A stretch of DNA of 64,000 bases. Origin: a virus. The DNA is taken from positions 1 through 64,000 of the IMG/VR virus record IMGVR_UViG_3300009194_000008; one strand, 5' to 3'. This document shows positions 34,092 through 43,068 of the stretch, piece after piece. The notes beneath the pieces are model-generated. The model worked only from the letters and a program-made list of their open reading frames with translations. It made no database searches and was not told where the DNA came from. Position numbers and translations under genes: made by a program. Each line of letters opens with the position of its first letter. The first letter of the stretch is position 1.

Positions 34092-36764
34092 ATGGCATCC
34101 CGTAGTCAACCCCGTTTTCCGAAGTTGGCGTACAGCCGTAATGCTTCGGACGACGTCAAGTCCGTAATGAGTAAGTTGGTTCGGGATCCCGAACAACCGA
34201 AACAGTCCGCTAAGGGGTCGCATCAAGACATAGCGGTATCGCGTGATATGTTCGAGAAGCTCTCGAAGGCGACCGCGCAAGATGCTATCGATGCCGATTC
34301 GGTTTTCCAGTTACTTCCCGATGTGGAACTGGCCGAACAGATCCTGGTGGGGAGTATCCTGTCACCCAAGGACATGACCAACGTCGAGTTGGGCATTACA
34401 GTGGCAGAGGGCTTATTCGACAGTGAAGTCGCCCGCCCGCTGCTGACGATATTGGAGGAGTACTTTAAGCACGACTATAAGATTGACGACCGGCTGGACG
34501 GGATGCTGGAGGAGATCCTGTTCAAGAAGGGGGCCCATATCCTGGCCGTGCTCCCCGAGAACAACCTGGACCAAATCATCAATGGTCGGGAGCGTCTCTC
34601 CACGGAACGGTATCATCAAGCCGTGAGTCGGATTCAGCAGTCCTTACCGTTGGGGTTTCTGGGTCATCCCCGAGAGGAACGGGTGGCCATGGAGTCCTTC
34701 CGGCGTCGGGAATCAGCACAGGGCATCCAAGGGTATGTCACGGGACGTCGTAACAAACAGTACGAAATCAAGATCCCCCATGTGGCTGTCACGGATAACT
34801 TCGATCTGTTAAAGACCCCGGAGATCCACAAGCGGGGACGTCAGTCTGCCCTGGGGAGTCTGTTAGGGCGTCACAACGTGTCAATGGAAGCCGCAGCCAA
34901 GGGCATGACCCCCGAGCAGATCGATGCGTTGTATGATCGTCCTAAACAGCAGGCGCAAACCACCCACACGGTGATCCCTCAGGGATACATGGATCGTCCC
35001 TCCGTCGGCCATCCGATGGTCATGAAACTGCCCATCGAGTCAGTGATTCCGGTCCACGTACCGGGACAGCCAGAAGAACACATTGGCTACTTCGTGATGA
35101 TCGACCAGAACGGTCGTCCGGTGGTGCGTGATGAGAACCGGGATTACTACGGAGAACTGCGGACCAGCTTTAGCTCCAATACCCAGGACAACACCTCGGA
35201 ACTGGTGCGTCAGACCAAGGAAGCCATGGGCGGTGTCCAACCTGATAACAGCCAGGATATCGACCAGATCCATCAGGCGTATGCGGCGATCATCGAGAAC
35301 GATCTGATCAACCGACTACGTAACGGTATCTACCAGGAAGAGTTTGAGGTAGGCACCAGCGATGAGATCTATCGGATCATGCTGCATCGCTCCCTCAAGG
35401 CCCAACAGACGCAACTGTTGTATATCCCGGCCGAGTTGATGACCTACATCGCCTTCGACTATAACGACCGGGGGATTGGTCAGACGTTGTTGACCCAGTC
35501 CAAGATCCTGTCGTCGATGCGCAGTGTGTTGTTGTTTGCTGAGACCATGTCTGGGGTGCGTAATGCCGTGGGACGTAAGCGGGCCAATATCAACGTCGAT
35601 CCGGATGACCCTGATCCGCAGAAGACCATCAGTGATATCCAGGCGGCTGTTCTGGAATCTGCTCACCGCGGGTTCCCGTTGGGGTCTCCTGACCCGGGTC
35701 AGACCCTGGACTACCTGAACCGGGCCGGGTTTGATTTCTCGATCAACGTGGAGTCGGATAACTACCCCACCACCAAGGTGGAGTTTGACGATTACAACAC
35801 CCAGCAGCAGGCGGGTAACCCGGAACTGCAAGACCGGCTACGTCGCATGCATATCTCAGGGATGGGGATTAACCCGGAGTTGGTTGACCCGAGCCAGTCC
35901 CCGGAGTTTGCCACCAGTGTGGTCAACAACAACTTGATCATGACCCGTCGTGTGATGCGTTATCAGAAACGCTTTACCCGTCAACTGACCAAGTTCATTC
36001 AGACGTTCACGACCCACTCGTCCACACTGAAGGCAAAACTGCTGGAGGAGGTCAAAAGCAACCACAGGAAGCTGAACAAGGAGCATAAGAAACTCTCGCA
36101 TGAAGAAGTGGTTGACGAGTTTATTGCCTCCCTGTCGGCCTCTCTCCCGGCACCAGACACCACCCGCATCGATCAGCAGCTCCAGGCGTTTGAGCAATAC
36201 ACCAACCTACTGGATCGGTCGCTGGAATCCTACATCACCGCTGATCTGTTCCCGTCGGAGATGCTCCAGCGCGAACCTGATGTGGTAAACCACGTCATTT
36301 CGGTGGTGCGGGCGTACTACCAGCGGTTGTGGCTGGAACGCAACAATGTCCTGCCGGAACTGGACCAACTGACCCAGATGGATGGTAAGAAGTCCGGCTT
36401 TAACCTGCTGGATATTCAGGAGGGTCAGTTCAATAGTCTGGGTGAGGCCATCCAGTCCTATCTGGAGGGTATCAACAAGACCAAGGAGAAGTGGTCCGAG
36501 AAGTATCAGGAACAGATGGACGAAGAAGACGGGGCTGGTGGGTTTGGTGATACCACCGAAACCGACGATTTTGGTGGGTCCACGGATGACTTCTCAACAG
36601 ACGACACCGGTGGTGATCTGAACGAGGAAGAAGACTTCGGAGAAGAGGAAACGGAGGAGGAGGTGGAAGAAGAAACCCCCGAATCCGAAGAAGAAACGGA
36701 AGAGGAGGAATCCGAAGAGGAAGAAGGCGAAGGTGAAAAGGACGACGCGTCCAAAAAGAAATAA
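34092..36764 (+). CDS. Portal-like protein with acidic tail (phiKZ gp129-like)
   Basis: AAAAGGAGTGACCGAGT precedes the ATG. The 890-residue product has an N-terminal helical region, a central part with YIPAELMTYIAFDYNDRGIG (about residues 452-471) leading into a long helical segment, and a C-terminal tail of about 65 residues that is almost all Glu and Asp. The central part resembles large-phage portal proteins (T4 gp20-like and phiKZ gp129), and its place after capsid and polymerase genes equals that of the phiKZ portal. A portal forms the dodecameric DNA gate of the head. The acidic tail is unusually long and ends KKK. I rate the portal call as likely, not certain. Confidence 0.65.
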   Translation: MASRSQPRFPKLAYSRNASDDVKSVMSKLVRDPEQPKQSAKGSHQDIAVSRDMFEKLSKATAQDAIDADSVFQLLPDVELAEQILVGSILSPKDMTNVELGITVAEGLFDSEVARPLLTILEEYFKHDYKIDDRLDGMLEEILFKKGAHILAVLPENNLDQIINGRERLSTERYHQAVSRIQQSLPLGFLGHPREERVAMESFRRRESAQGIQGYVTGRRNKQYEIKIPHVAVTDNFDLLKTPEIHKRGRQSALGSLLGRHNVSMEAAAKGMTPEQIDALYDRPKQQAQTTHTVIPQGYMDRPSVGHPMVMKLPIESVIPVHVPGQPEEHIGYFVMIDQNGRPVVRDENRDYYGELRTSFSSNTQDNTSELVRQTKEAMGGVQPDNSQDIDQIHQAYAAIIENDLINRLRNGIYQEEFEVGTSDEIYRIMLHRSLKAQQTQLLYIPAELMTYIAFDYNDRGIGQTLLTQSKILSSMRSVLLFAETMSGVRNAVGRKRANINVDPDDPDPQKTISDIQAAVLESAHRGFPLGSPDPGQTLDYLNRAGFDFSINVESDNYPTTKVEFDDYNTQQQAGNPELQDRLRRMHISGMGINPELVDPSQSPEFATSVVNNNLIMTRRVMRYQKRFTRQLTKFIQTFTTHSSTLKAKLLEEVKSNHRKLNKEHKKLSHEEVVDEFIASLSASLPAPDTTRIDQQLQAFEQYTNLLDRSLESYITADLFPSEMLQREPDVVNHVISVVRAYYQRLWLERNNVLPELDQLTQMDGKKSGFNLLDIQEGQFNSLGEAIQSYLEGINKTKEKWSEKYQEQMDEEDGAGGFGDTTETDDFGGSTDDFSTDDTGGDLNEEEDFGEEETEEEVEEETPESEEETEEEESEEEEGEGEKDDASKKK

Positions 36765-36769
36765 GCGAT

Positions 36770-36811
36770 GACATACACCACCGGACTTGAGGGTCCGGTG
36801 GTGTTATGCCG
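36770..36811. terminator. Bidirectional 11-bp hairpin with TATG flanks
   Basis: CACCACCGGAC and GTCCGGTGGTG form a perfect 11-bp stem between the convergent portal and protease genes. TTATGCCG follows on the plus strand and TATGTC on the minus strand. Confidence 0.8.
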
Positions 36812-38080
36812 TTAACTGCTGGGTGTCAGACCGGGGATCTCTTCAAAGGCGATCGTGGGATCCAGATAAAGAATATGATCGGCCATGCGGTGGATCTCGT
36901 TATCAGGATCACTGGGATCGGGAACCACCGACCCTGGGGCGTAACCGCGTTGTAACTCACCGCGGGTGGCATTGGCTTTTAGCTTGTCCTTCAATGCTCG
37001 AACTTCAGCCCGGGTCGACAGTCGGTCATAGCCTTCCAACATACACGCCAACACGCCGACCACATATGGCGTCGAGTAGCTGGTCCCGCTACCAATGGAT
37101 GCATAGTAACCGCCATCCTCGGGACGCATCGCCACCACGACATCCTGTCCAGGGGAGACCACGTCAATGGGTGACCCAAAGCTAGTGCCCCAACCATCAA
37201 AGGTGTAATAGGGTCGGTCACGAACATTAAGACCACCACAGATAATCGCATCGGGATCGCCCTCGGCTGGAAACATCTGCACCTGATCCAGATCGAGGAT
37301 ACTGTTACCCGCAGGGAAACAACACGGCAAGCCGACATCAATGCAATCCGTGATCGCGGCATTGATAGTGCTGCCAAACCCACCCCAGGAACAGAACAAC
37401 ACACCGGGTCGATTACTGGCAGCGTTTTGTTCGTAGTCGTCCTTGATGGCCCCCATGGCGGTAATAAAGGCGACCGAACTTACCCCCTCACCCGAGCCAT
37501 GGAATTTGTAGGAGTACATCTGGACTTCGCGGGCAACCCCGAAGGTTCGACCCCCGACTGCCGAGAGACATGCTGTGCCATGACCCGTCCCATCCAGCGG
37601 TGTGTCGAGTACCCCGTCATACATCCAGGGTTGTTGAGCCCGACCCTCAAACTGATCATGGCTCACATAGCACCCAGAATCGATCATGAAGACGTCGACG
37701 CCAACCCCGGTACGTAGGCAGGGGAACGTCGCTTCGGCCGCTGTGGTGTGGTTAGGGGCCCGCCACGGCGACTTACGACGGATAATACGAGCAGGTGCCC
37801 AGCCCCCGTGTTCGATGGTGTTGTAACCCCCCGCCATTTGTTCGGTCATCGGGGTGGCTTGCGGTTGATTGGCTTCGGGATGCAGGGGCGTATCTCCCGA
37901 CTCAATGGTTTCGATCCCCACATAGTCCCGCAATGGAAAAGCGTCAGGGGTCATATCTGCGAACACAAAGAACCGGGGGAGTCCTTTGATTCGAGATGCC
38001 ACCAAACCCTGCTCGTCCAGTAGCGTTTCAAATTCAGTAACCAGGTCACGTGATTTCAGCACTACAATGGTTTCACTCAT
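36812..38080 (-). CDS. Subtilisin-like (S8) serine protease
   Basis: The 422-residue product has the full S8 triad in order: D134 in VFMIDSG, H167 in DGTGHGTAC and S334 in SGTSYSTPYV, with the oxyanion Asn N259 in FPAGNS. The first 115 residues look like an inhibitor-type prodomain plus linker. No signal peptide is visible, so it should act inside the cell or in the virion. It is the first gene on the right of the portal and overlaps the next upstream gene by 4 bases, within a set of fibre genes. Likely roles are maturation of tail fibres or digestion of host surface protein; both are inference. Confidence 0.85.
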   Translation of the reverse strand: MSETIVVLKSRDLVTEFETLLDEQGLVASRIKGLPRFFVFADMTPDAFPLRDYVGIETIESGDTPLHPEANQPQATPMTEQMAGGYNTIEHGGWAPARIIRRKSPWRAPNHTTAAEATFPCLRTGVGVDVFMIDSGCYVSHDQFEGRAQQPWMYDGVLDTPLDGTGHGTACLSAVGGRTFGVAREVQMYSYKFHGSGEGVSSVAFITAMGAIKDDYEQNAASNRPGVLFCSWGGFGSTINAAITDCIDVGLPCCFPAGNSILDLDQVQMFPAEGDPDAIICGGLNVRDRPYYTFDGWGTSFGSPIDVVSPGQDVVVAMRPEDGGYYASIGSGTSYSTPYVVGVLACMLEGYDRLSTRAEVRALKDKLKANATRGELQRGYAPGSVVPDPSDPDNEIHRMADHILYLDPTIAFEEIPGLTPSS

Positions 38081-38679
38081 ACGGCGACATACTCCACCAC
38101 TTCAATGGCCATATAGCTGTACGGGGAGGCAAGAATATCGTTCACTACGGTACTACCGCTGACATTGACACGCAGTTCGATCACATCCCCATATTCAACG
38201 GCGATTGGAGGACCCGCCAAGGAGTGTAGGTTACTGGACCAACCATCAGTGCTCTGACGAACGTTACTGACCGGACAACCATGAAACTCGGCATTATTCT
38301 TACGGAAACTGATATGGGCACTATGCGTATCCGTACTCGCAGTCAAACTCAGGCCAGCATACAGACGCACCTTAGTAACCCCTTGGGGAATGACCAGTTG
38401 GGTCGGTAAGCTTAAGGTAAAAAAGCCATCGGTGTCATACTCGGCAGCGTCCCACTCCACTACGTAGGGGAAGTCCACGTTTGACTTGATAGCATTTAGT
38501 CGTAGCATTGCCCCACGGAACGGCGTCTCGATGGTTTCGGCATTGACCAGTCCCGCCAAGGCGGTGGCGATTTTCCCAATCGTGGTTCGACGACTGTTGC
38601 CGTTTTTGACGAGGTAGATTTCTTCAGCGCCGGTAATAGGACCGACGAGATCTAAGCCATCCAAAGATGAATCGGGCAT
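38077..38679 (-). CDS. Fibre-type protein with beta-rich head, 200 aa
   Basis: The first 45 residues resemble tail-fibre leaders (LVGPITGAEEIYLVKNGNSRR style). Residues about 60-200 form a beta-rich domain rich in Ser, Val and Asn that resembles C1q/TNF-like jelly-roll heads of phage fibres in style. It overlaps the protease gene by 4 bases (translational coupling), which supports the protease working on fibres. A receptor-binding or trimerising tip is likely; the exact family is not recognised. Confidence 0.65.
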   Translation of the reverse strand: MPDSSLDGLDLVGPITGAEEIYLVKNGNSRRTTIGKIATALAGLVNAETIETPFRGAMLRLNAIKSNVDFPYVVEWDAAEYDTDGFFTLSLPTQLVIPQGVTKVRLYAGLSLTASTDTHSAHISFRKNNAEFHGCPVSNVRQSTDGWSSNLHSLAGPPIAVEYGDVIELRVNVSGSTVVNDILASPYSYMAIEVVEYVAV

Positions 38680-38690
38680 AATTACGTTCC

Positions 38691-38909
38691 TTAAATCAGC
38701 AGTGCGTCGTTACCGGTCTGCTGGGCATCGCCCGAGAGCAGTAGACGACTTTGGTTGTCAGGGTGGAGTTCATCGAAGTTGGATAACAACATGGCACCCT
38801 GAGGTGTCAGGTTATAGGTAGGTGCTTCCCAAACCACATTACCGTTCAGGGTCATCCGGACGGCAGTTTTGCCGTTTAAGGTAACACGTTCAATATCGTT
38901 TAGGTTCAT
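38691..38909 (-). CDS. Small fibre-associated protein, 72 aa
   Basis: The 72-residue product begins MNLNDIERVTLNGKTAVRMT, a small beta-hairpin-like motif with repeated LNG, and has no membrane segment. It overlaps the next upstream fibre gene by 4 bases. It may be a short fibre adaptor. No family recognised. Confidence 0.6.
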   Translation of the reverse strand: MNLNDIERVTLNGKTAVRMTLNGNVVWEAPTYNLTPQGAMLLSNFDELHPDNQSRLLLSGDAQQTGNDALLI

Positions 38910-39190
38910 TGATTCACCTCGATATATAACGTATCGGGATCAGCCGGTACGGGTATGCCACCGACTGGAACCACCGCAATATGTTTAAACCCACTGGCTT
39001 GGGCATACTGGGGGTGGGGATCACTCTCACCAACGTGACGGTTGACAGATTTCATCGTGTGTCCGCCCGGTGTTGCGCCGTCATGAACACGTAGTTCACG
39101 AGCTTCATGGTCGATAGTGATTTCACCACCTTCACCAGTATAAGCGTCGTTGGCTTGGGTATCCCCTCGCGAGTGTAAAAACTTTTTCAT
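38906..39190 (-). CDS. Short fibre protein with Mtd-N-like module
   Basis: I choose the ATG at 39190 because the product then aligns with its paralogue at 45102. Residues about 5-45 carry the module shared by six proteins here: R-G-x-T-Q-x-N-D, then a G-rich turn, I-T-I-D and L-R-V-H-D-G-A-T-P-G-G. This resembles the N-terminal domain of phage major tropism determinants and many fibre adaptors. A second segment (HVGESDPHPQYAQ) is a common fibre motif. It probably attaches a fibre to the tail. Confidence 0.68.
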   Translation of the reverse strand: MKKFLHSRGDTQANDAYTGEGGEITIDHEARELRVHDGATPGGHTMKSVNRHVGESDPHPQYAQASGFKHIAVVPVGGIPVPADPDTLYIEVNQ

Positions 39191-39250
39191 AGGGTATCTC
39201 ATTTAACGAAGTGAATGCCATATGATCCATCCGCAACCCCATGGAAAGAC

Positions 39251-39280
39251 GACATAAACGCCGAGCCTCAGCCCGGCGTC
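39251..39280 (-). terminator. Hairpin plus TTTATGTC element
   Basis: On the minus strand a stem with ACGCCG/CGGCGT outer pairs is followed by TTTATGTCG. It ends the unit of the 39287 gene. Confidence 0.65.
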
Positions 39281-39286
39281 ATTTGG

Positions 39287-39679
39287 TTAGCCGATACTAC
39301 CCTGATCCAGCGTCCAACTACCGCTGGCATCACTGAAACCCATGGCTTCGAGCGTCTCGCGAACCGCAGTCTGTGCTCGGGTGTCGGTGAAGTAGAGGTT
39401 GGTGGCGCCTTCCGCCAATTCATCGGTCGTTTCAGGACCACTGCCGCTACCACCAGCCCCAGACAGGTTGATGTACGTGCTGCCTGACCAGCGGTAGAGC
39501 TGGTTGGTATCCAGAGCGACATAGATGATACCGGCATCCCCTTCAGCGGGGAAGGACGCTTGGTCCGCGAACTCCCGTACGTCATCCACATATGCCGGTA
39601 GCTGGGTATTGGGAACTTGCCCAGTGTCATCCAGTTGAGACAGGGTATAAACCTTATCCCGAATATGAAGCTTTAACAT
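39287..39679 (-). CDS. Fibre protein sharing C-terminal DQGSI tag, 130 aa
   Basis: The product has a segment LPAYVDDVREFADQASFP, then IYVALDTNQLYRWSGSTYI, then EGATNLYFTDTRA, all typical of phage fibre shafts. The same segments occur in the protein at 48974. It ends WTLDQGSIG, close to the ends of the 48974 and 49837 proteins. It lacks the Mtd-N module that the longer paralogue has, so it may be a trimmed copy. Likely a tail-fibre component. Confidence 0.68.
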   Translation of the reverse strand: MLKLHIRDKVYTLSQLDDTGQVPNTQLPAYVDDVREFADQASFPAEGDAGIIYVALDTNQLYRWSGSTYINLSGAGGSGSGPETTDELAEGATNLYFTDTRAQTAVRETLEAMGFSDASGSWTLDQGSIG

Positions 39680-39690
39680 GAAACTCTCCT

Positions 39691-39715
39691 AAAAAAGGGT
39701 CCCCGAAGGGACCCT
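39691..39715 (-). terminator. Canonical terminator with T-tract
   Basis: AGGGTCCC and GGGACCCT form an 8-bp stem, followed on the minus strand by six T. It ends the 39738 gene. Confidence 0.8.
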
Positions 39716-39737
39716 AGCTTTATTGCTTAACTGCCTA

Positions 39738-40760
39738 TTAGTCAATCAATTCCAACACAGGTCGCCACGCAGATTCTGAATTACCTGCGGTATTCTCAGT
39801 TTCGTTGTTAGAATACCCGACACGACGACCAATACGGTAATCAAGGCCATTTTCTGTACGGCCTGCTTTTTCCTGCACCCACGCCTCGCCCGATCCAATG
39901 TCACCGCTTTCCAGTGACGCCCACTTGGGTTCGGTTTCATTGGGGTTCGGTCTTGCATCGACCTTGATCATCAGACGGTCCCATTCCGAACCGACCTGAC
40001 TTGCGTGGTCTTCCAGACCACGCCATGAGTCGGCATCCACGACCGGATCCTCGGTAGAACCACTCATCAGACGTACCCGATAGTTGTGACCCCAGAGGTG
40101 GACCACACGGTTTTGGTTAACCGGATCACCATACGGGTGGGTACCGGGCCCATCGACACCATAGACCAGGCCTTTCTGGTACAGTTCCTTATAGGTAACA
40201 TCCTGAAGGACGGGTTTCATGGACATGAACAATGTCTTGCCATCCAATGAAAACTTCAACCAACCACCATCCGGACTCGGGTTCCTCCCCTTAACACCTA
40301 ACATATCGGTTAAGAGTCGATAGTCAATCAGTTGTGATTGTTCCACCTGCCCATAGTAACCTGCTGTGGTGTCGCCTGCTACGACGGCTGAAGCTCCCGG
40401 TATGAAAACATGTTCCGGGATATCCAGAGCGACCCATCGTCCGTTCTTACGACCAAGTACCATGTCGTTGTGTGGGTCCCGTAAGTAAGAATCATGACGC
40501 ATGTATTCTTCGGGAAGGATACCATTGTCGTTGAGACCGGGTACTACCGAACCAACATCGGCCTTATCGAACTTATAGGTCAGTTTTTGGTTGATTAATC
40601 CCGTGGTAGGTGCCTCATTGGGGAGCACCACACCACCAGGGGTCTGACCATTGTGGACACGCACCGTTTGGAATGTGGTGTCAAATACCATCTCTCCGGG
40701 TTCGCCCACATACGCGCCACTCTCGGGGTATGCCATGTGAGGCATGATCAACTTATTCAT
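39738..40760 (-). CDS. Fibre/adhesin protein with Mtd-N-like and shared C-terminal domain
   Basis: TAAGGAGTAATCA precedes the ATG. The N-terminal 45 residues carry a diverged form of the shared module (V-R-V-H-N-G-Q-T-P-G-G). The C-terminal half (about residues 165-340) is a domain also found at 40771 and 51875: K-F-x-x-D-G-K-x-L-F, then Y-R-V-R-L-x-S-G, then S-E-W-D-R-L-M, ending in Y-x-P-V-L-E-L-I. The shared domain in three fibre-type proteins suggests a receptor-binding or capping role. No enzyme motif is visible. Confidence 0.7.
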   Translation of the reverse strand: MNKLIMPHMAYPESGAYVGEPGEMVFDTTFQTVRVHNGQTPGGVVLPNEAPTTGLINQKLTYKFDKADVGSVVPGLNDNGILPEEYMRHDSYLRDPHNDMVLGRKNGRWVALDIPEHVFIPGASAVVAGDTTAGYYGQVEQSQLIDYRLLTDMLGVKGRNPSPDGGWLKFSLDGKTLFMSMKPVLQDVTYKELYQKGLVYGVDGPGTHPYGDPVNQNRVVHLWGHNYRVRLMSGSTEDPVVDADSWRGLEDHASQVGSEWDRLMIKVDARPNPNETEPKWASLESGDIGSGEAWVQEKAGRTENGLDYRIGRRVGYSNNETENTAGNSESAWRPVLELID

Positions 40761-40770
40761 TGATTACTCC

Positions 40771-43020
40771 TTATGCGTAAACATGGATGCTCGGCATGCG
40801 TTCTGCTTCGGGGAGATCAACCAGTTCAAGTACTGGCCGATAACCGATATCTCCGGCGATGGTATCAACCGAAATGGTTTCAATGGCAAGCGGATCCCCT
40901 GTGTTACCACGCAGAACGGCTTCTCCAGCGGTAGAACCTAATTCCTGAACCCACTGGCGGCGCCCATCAACGCTAGTATCGAACCCGAGTTCCTCAGCCG
41001 TAAATGACCCCCAACGATCTGCTTCAGGTACATCACTACCTGACCATAAGTGACGCATGACCATGTCCCATTCTGACCCTGCAGTTGACGCCCCATCGGT
41101 ATAGGGGTCTTCATTAGTCCCAGATAAAAGACGGAACTGATATTGGTAGATCGCATCACTCTGGTAATGAACTGCCGGATCTGTGACAACAATCTCCTTT
41201 GCCAGGATTTCATTATAGGTCACGTTTCGAGTGACTTGTCGAAGTGGCATGTAGCAAATCTTACCTTGATAAGAATACTTTACCCACGCTACCTCTCGGG
41301 GTGGTTGATCAACACGGTCACTGTAGGACTTACGGAGATCGTAAATATCACCTAATGAAAAAAGACTAATGACCGCCTGTGTATCCAAGAAACCGTAGAA
41401 CCCAAACTCCGCGTCGCCTTTCTGTAACACTGCAGGACCAACACCTGTTGCCGGTACCGGGAAATACGAGTGAGGATCAAAGGGTCGAGAAACCGGCGCG
41501 GCATTAAATGTCTGTTCAGGAACCCCGATACAACCTGACCAATTTTTCCCCCACGTCCGTATTTCGCCGTTCATTAGCATGGCGATGGTACTATAGTGGT
41601 CATTACGCACCCAACGTACTCCCGACATAATAAACGTCGGTGAACCTGTACCACTAATGTTATCATCTTCGGTGTAGGTGTCCGTGGTCGGGTCATACCC
41701 CCAAGAACCATCACCAACTTCAGCCCAGTAGTTGTGTCCCCAGCCATAGAGGTCGCCGTTCTTGGTGATGGCGAAGTACGCGCCCTCAAAACCCGTTACA
41801 ACATCAACGACGTTCTTACCCATGAGGAAAGGGGTGGGGTTGTGGAAATACTGTGCCCTGTCCCATCCATCAGTATCGGCCGTCTCATCGCCTGGGATGG
41901 TCCCAAAAATATAGGCGTCACCGTTGGTTTTTACGGCAACAAATCCGGTCCAATCACCTATACCGGACAAGAAGTCCCAGTCATTGTCATTTCCCAGGCG
42001 CTCCCAAGTCATACTGAGGCGGAATTCCGTGACCGTGTCCTGCTCCCAACCGGTATCTGTCTCACCGGCATAATACAGATAGCCTTGCTCGTCAATCAGT
42101 AGACCGACGTAACTACCGAAAGCCATGCGGCGTTTAGGAGTTGCTTTTGGAGCACTACTCACCAGAACCGGGGTGTAGGCATCTTCTTCGTGTCCTTCGC
42201 CGGTGGCAGACCCATAGTAGTTATACCCCCAACTATAAATGTTACCCGTGTTGGATACAGCATACCCACGCCAATAGAGGCTATCCACATAAACGACGGG
42301 TTCGGGAATGGGTAGGAGGGTAGGAATTGGATCGTTCCCGGTTTCTGTTTCACGCCCAATTGCACCCATCGAATCATCACCCCACGACCATAAAGTGCCG
42401 TCAGCTTTGATACCGAAGGATGCGCCATATTCTCCAGCATGGACGAAGGTCCAGTCATCGCCAGGGATTACCGTTTCAGGCGGCCAGATAATTTCTCCCG
42501 CACGGTCGCTAGGGATGCCGTACTCGCCTTCGTATTCTTCTTCACCTGCAGTCCAGATATGTCCTTCCGTATCGAGCGCCATCAGTCCAGATGACCATGG
42601 GTCTGAGGTCACCATTTTGAACCGCTTTTCGGGCATGATTTCGACATACCCGTTAAACGCTACGTCCCAGAACGAACCGGTAACGAAGAGGCGACCGTCA
42701 TCGTCAATATAAGCGCTGTGGTATTCAGCTACTGCTGCTTGATGATGGTGGAGGTGGTAGGAAGGCTGTGAAAGTGATACGGGGGTAACGGCTTCACCAC
42801 CTTCTACTTGAACCCACTCCCCGTCTTTACGTACATAGGCCACCCCATCCTTGGGTGCTTCACTGGGGATGGACGTTCCACCGGGCGTATTACCGTCATG
42901 AAGACGGAGCTCACCCACGTCGGTGTCAATACTCAATGTCCCGTCTTCCCCCGTGTAGAACTGGTGTTCAATACCAGTACCACGAGGGAACTTGGGTGTG
43001 TTGGGTTTATCGTTTGCCAT
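40771..43020 (-). CDS. Fibre/adhesin with RCC1-type beta-propeller
   Basis: TAGGAGAACAGAG precedes the ATG. Residues 1-50 hold the shared Mtd-N-like module (L-R-L-H-D-G-N-T-P-G-G). Residues about 85-515 contain at least six RCC1-like repeats with the pattern D/N-G-x-L-Y/W-x-W-G-x-N, for example GTLWSWGDDSMGAIG and GDLYGWGHNYWAEVGDG, which should fold as a beta-propeller. Residues about 570-735 are the C-terminal domain shared with the 39738 and 51875 proteins. RCC1 propellers usually bind proteins; on a phage fibre this would be an unusual host-binding head. Confidence 0.78.
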   Translation of the reverse strand: MANDKPNTPKFPRGTGIEHQFYTGEDGTLSIDTDVGELRLHDGNTPGGTSIPSEAPKDGVAYVRKDGEWVQVEGGEAVTPVSLSQPSYHLHHHQAAVAEYHSAYIDDDGRLFVTGSFWDVAFNGYVEIMPEKRFKMVTSDPWSSGLMALDTEGHIWTAGEEEYEGEYGIPSDRAGEIIWPPETVIPGDDWTFVHAGEYGASFGIKADGTLWSWGDDSMGAIGRETETGNDPIPTLLPIPEPVVYVDSLYWRGYAVSNTGNIYSWGYNYYGSATGEGHEEDAYTPVLVSSAPKATPKRRMAFGSYVGLLIDEQGYLYYAGETDTGWEQDTVTEFRLSMTWERLGNDNDWDFLSGIGDWTGFVAVKTNGDAYIFGTIPGDETADTDGWDRAQYFHNPTPFLMGKNVVDVVTGFEGAYFAITKNGDLYGWGHNYWAEVGDGSWGYDPTTDTYTEDDNISGTGSPTFIMSGVRWVRNDHYSTIAMLMNGEIRTWGKNWSGCIGVPEQTFNAAPVSRPFDPHSYFPVPATGVGPAVLQKGDAEFGFYGFLDTQAVISLFSLGDIYDLRKSYSDRVDQPPREVAWVKYSYQGKICYMPLRQVTRNVTYNEILAKEIVVTDPAVHYQSDAIYQYQFRLLSGTNEDPYTDGASTAGSEWDMVMRHLWSGSDVPEADRWGSFTAEELGFDTSVDGRRQWVQELGSTAGEAVLRGNTGDPLAIETISVDTIAGDIGYRPVLELVDLPEAERMPSIHVYA

Positions 43021-43035
43021 CTCTGTTCTCCTAAA

Positions 43036-43059
43036 GAAGAGCGCCCCTAAAGGCGCTCT
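43036..43059 (-). terminator. Terminator hairpin
   Basis: AAGAGCGCC and GGCGCTCTT form a perfect 9-bp stem downstream of the 43069 gene on the minus strand. Confidence 0.7.
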
Positions 43060-43068
43060 TTATTGACA

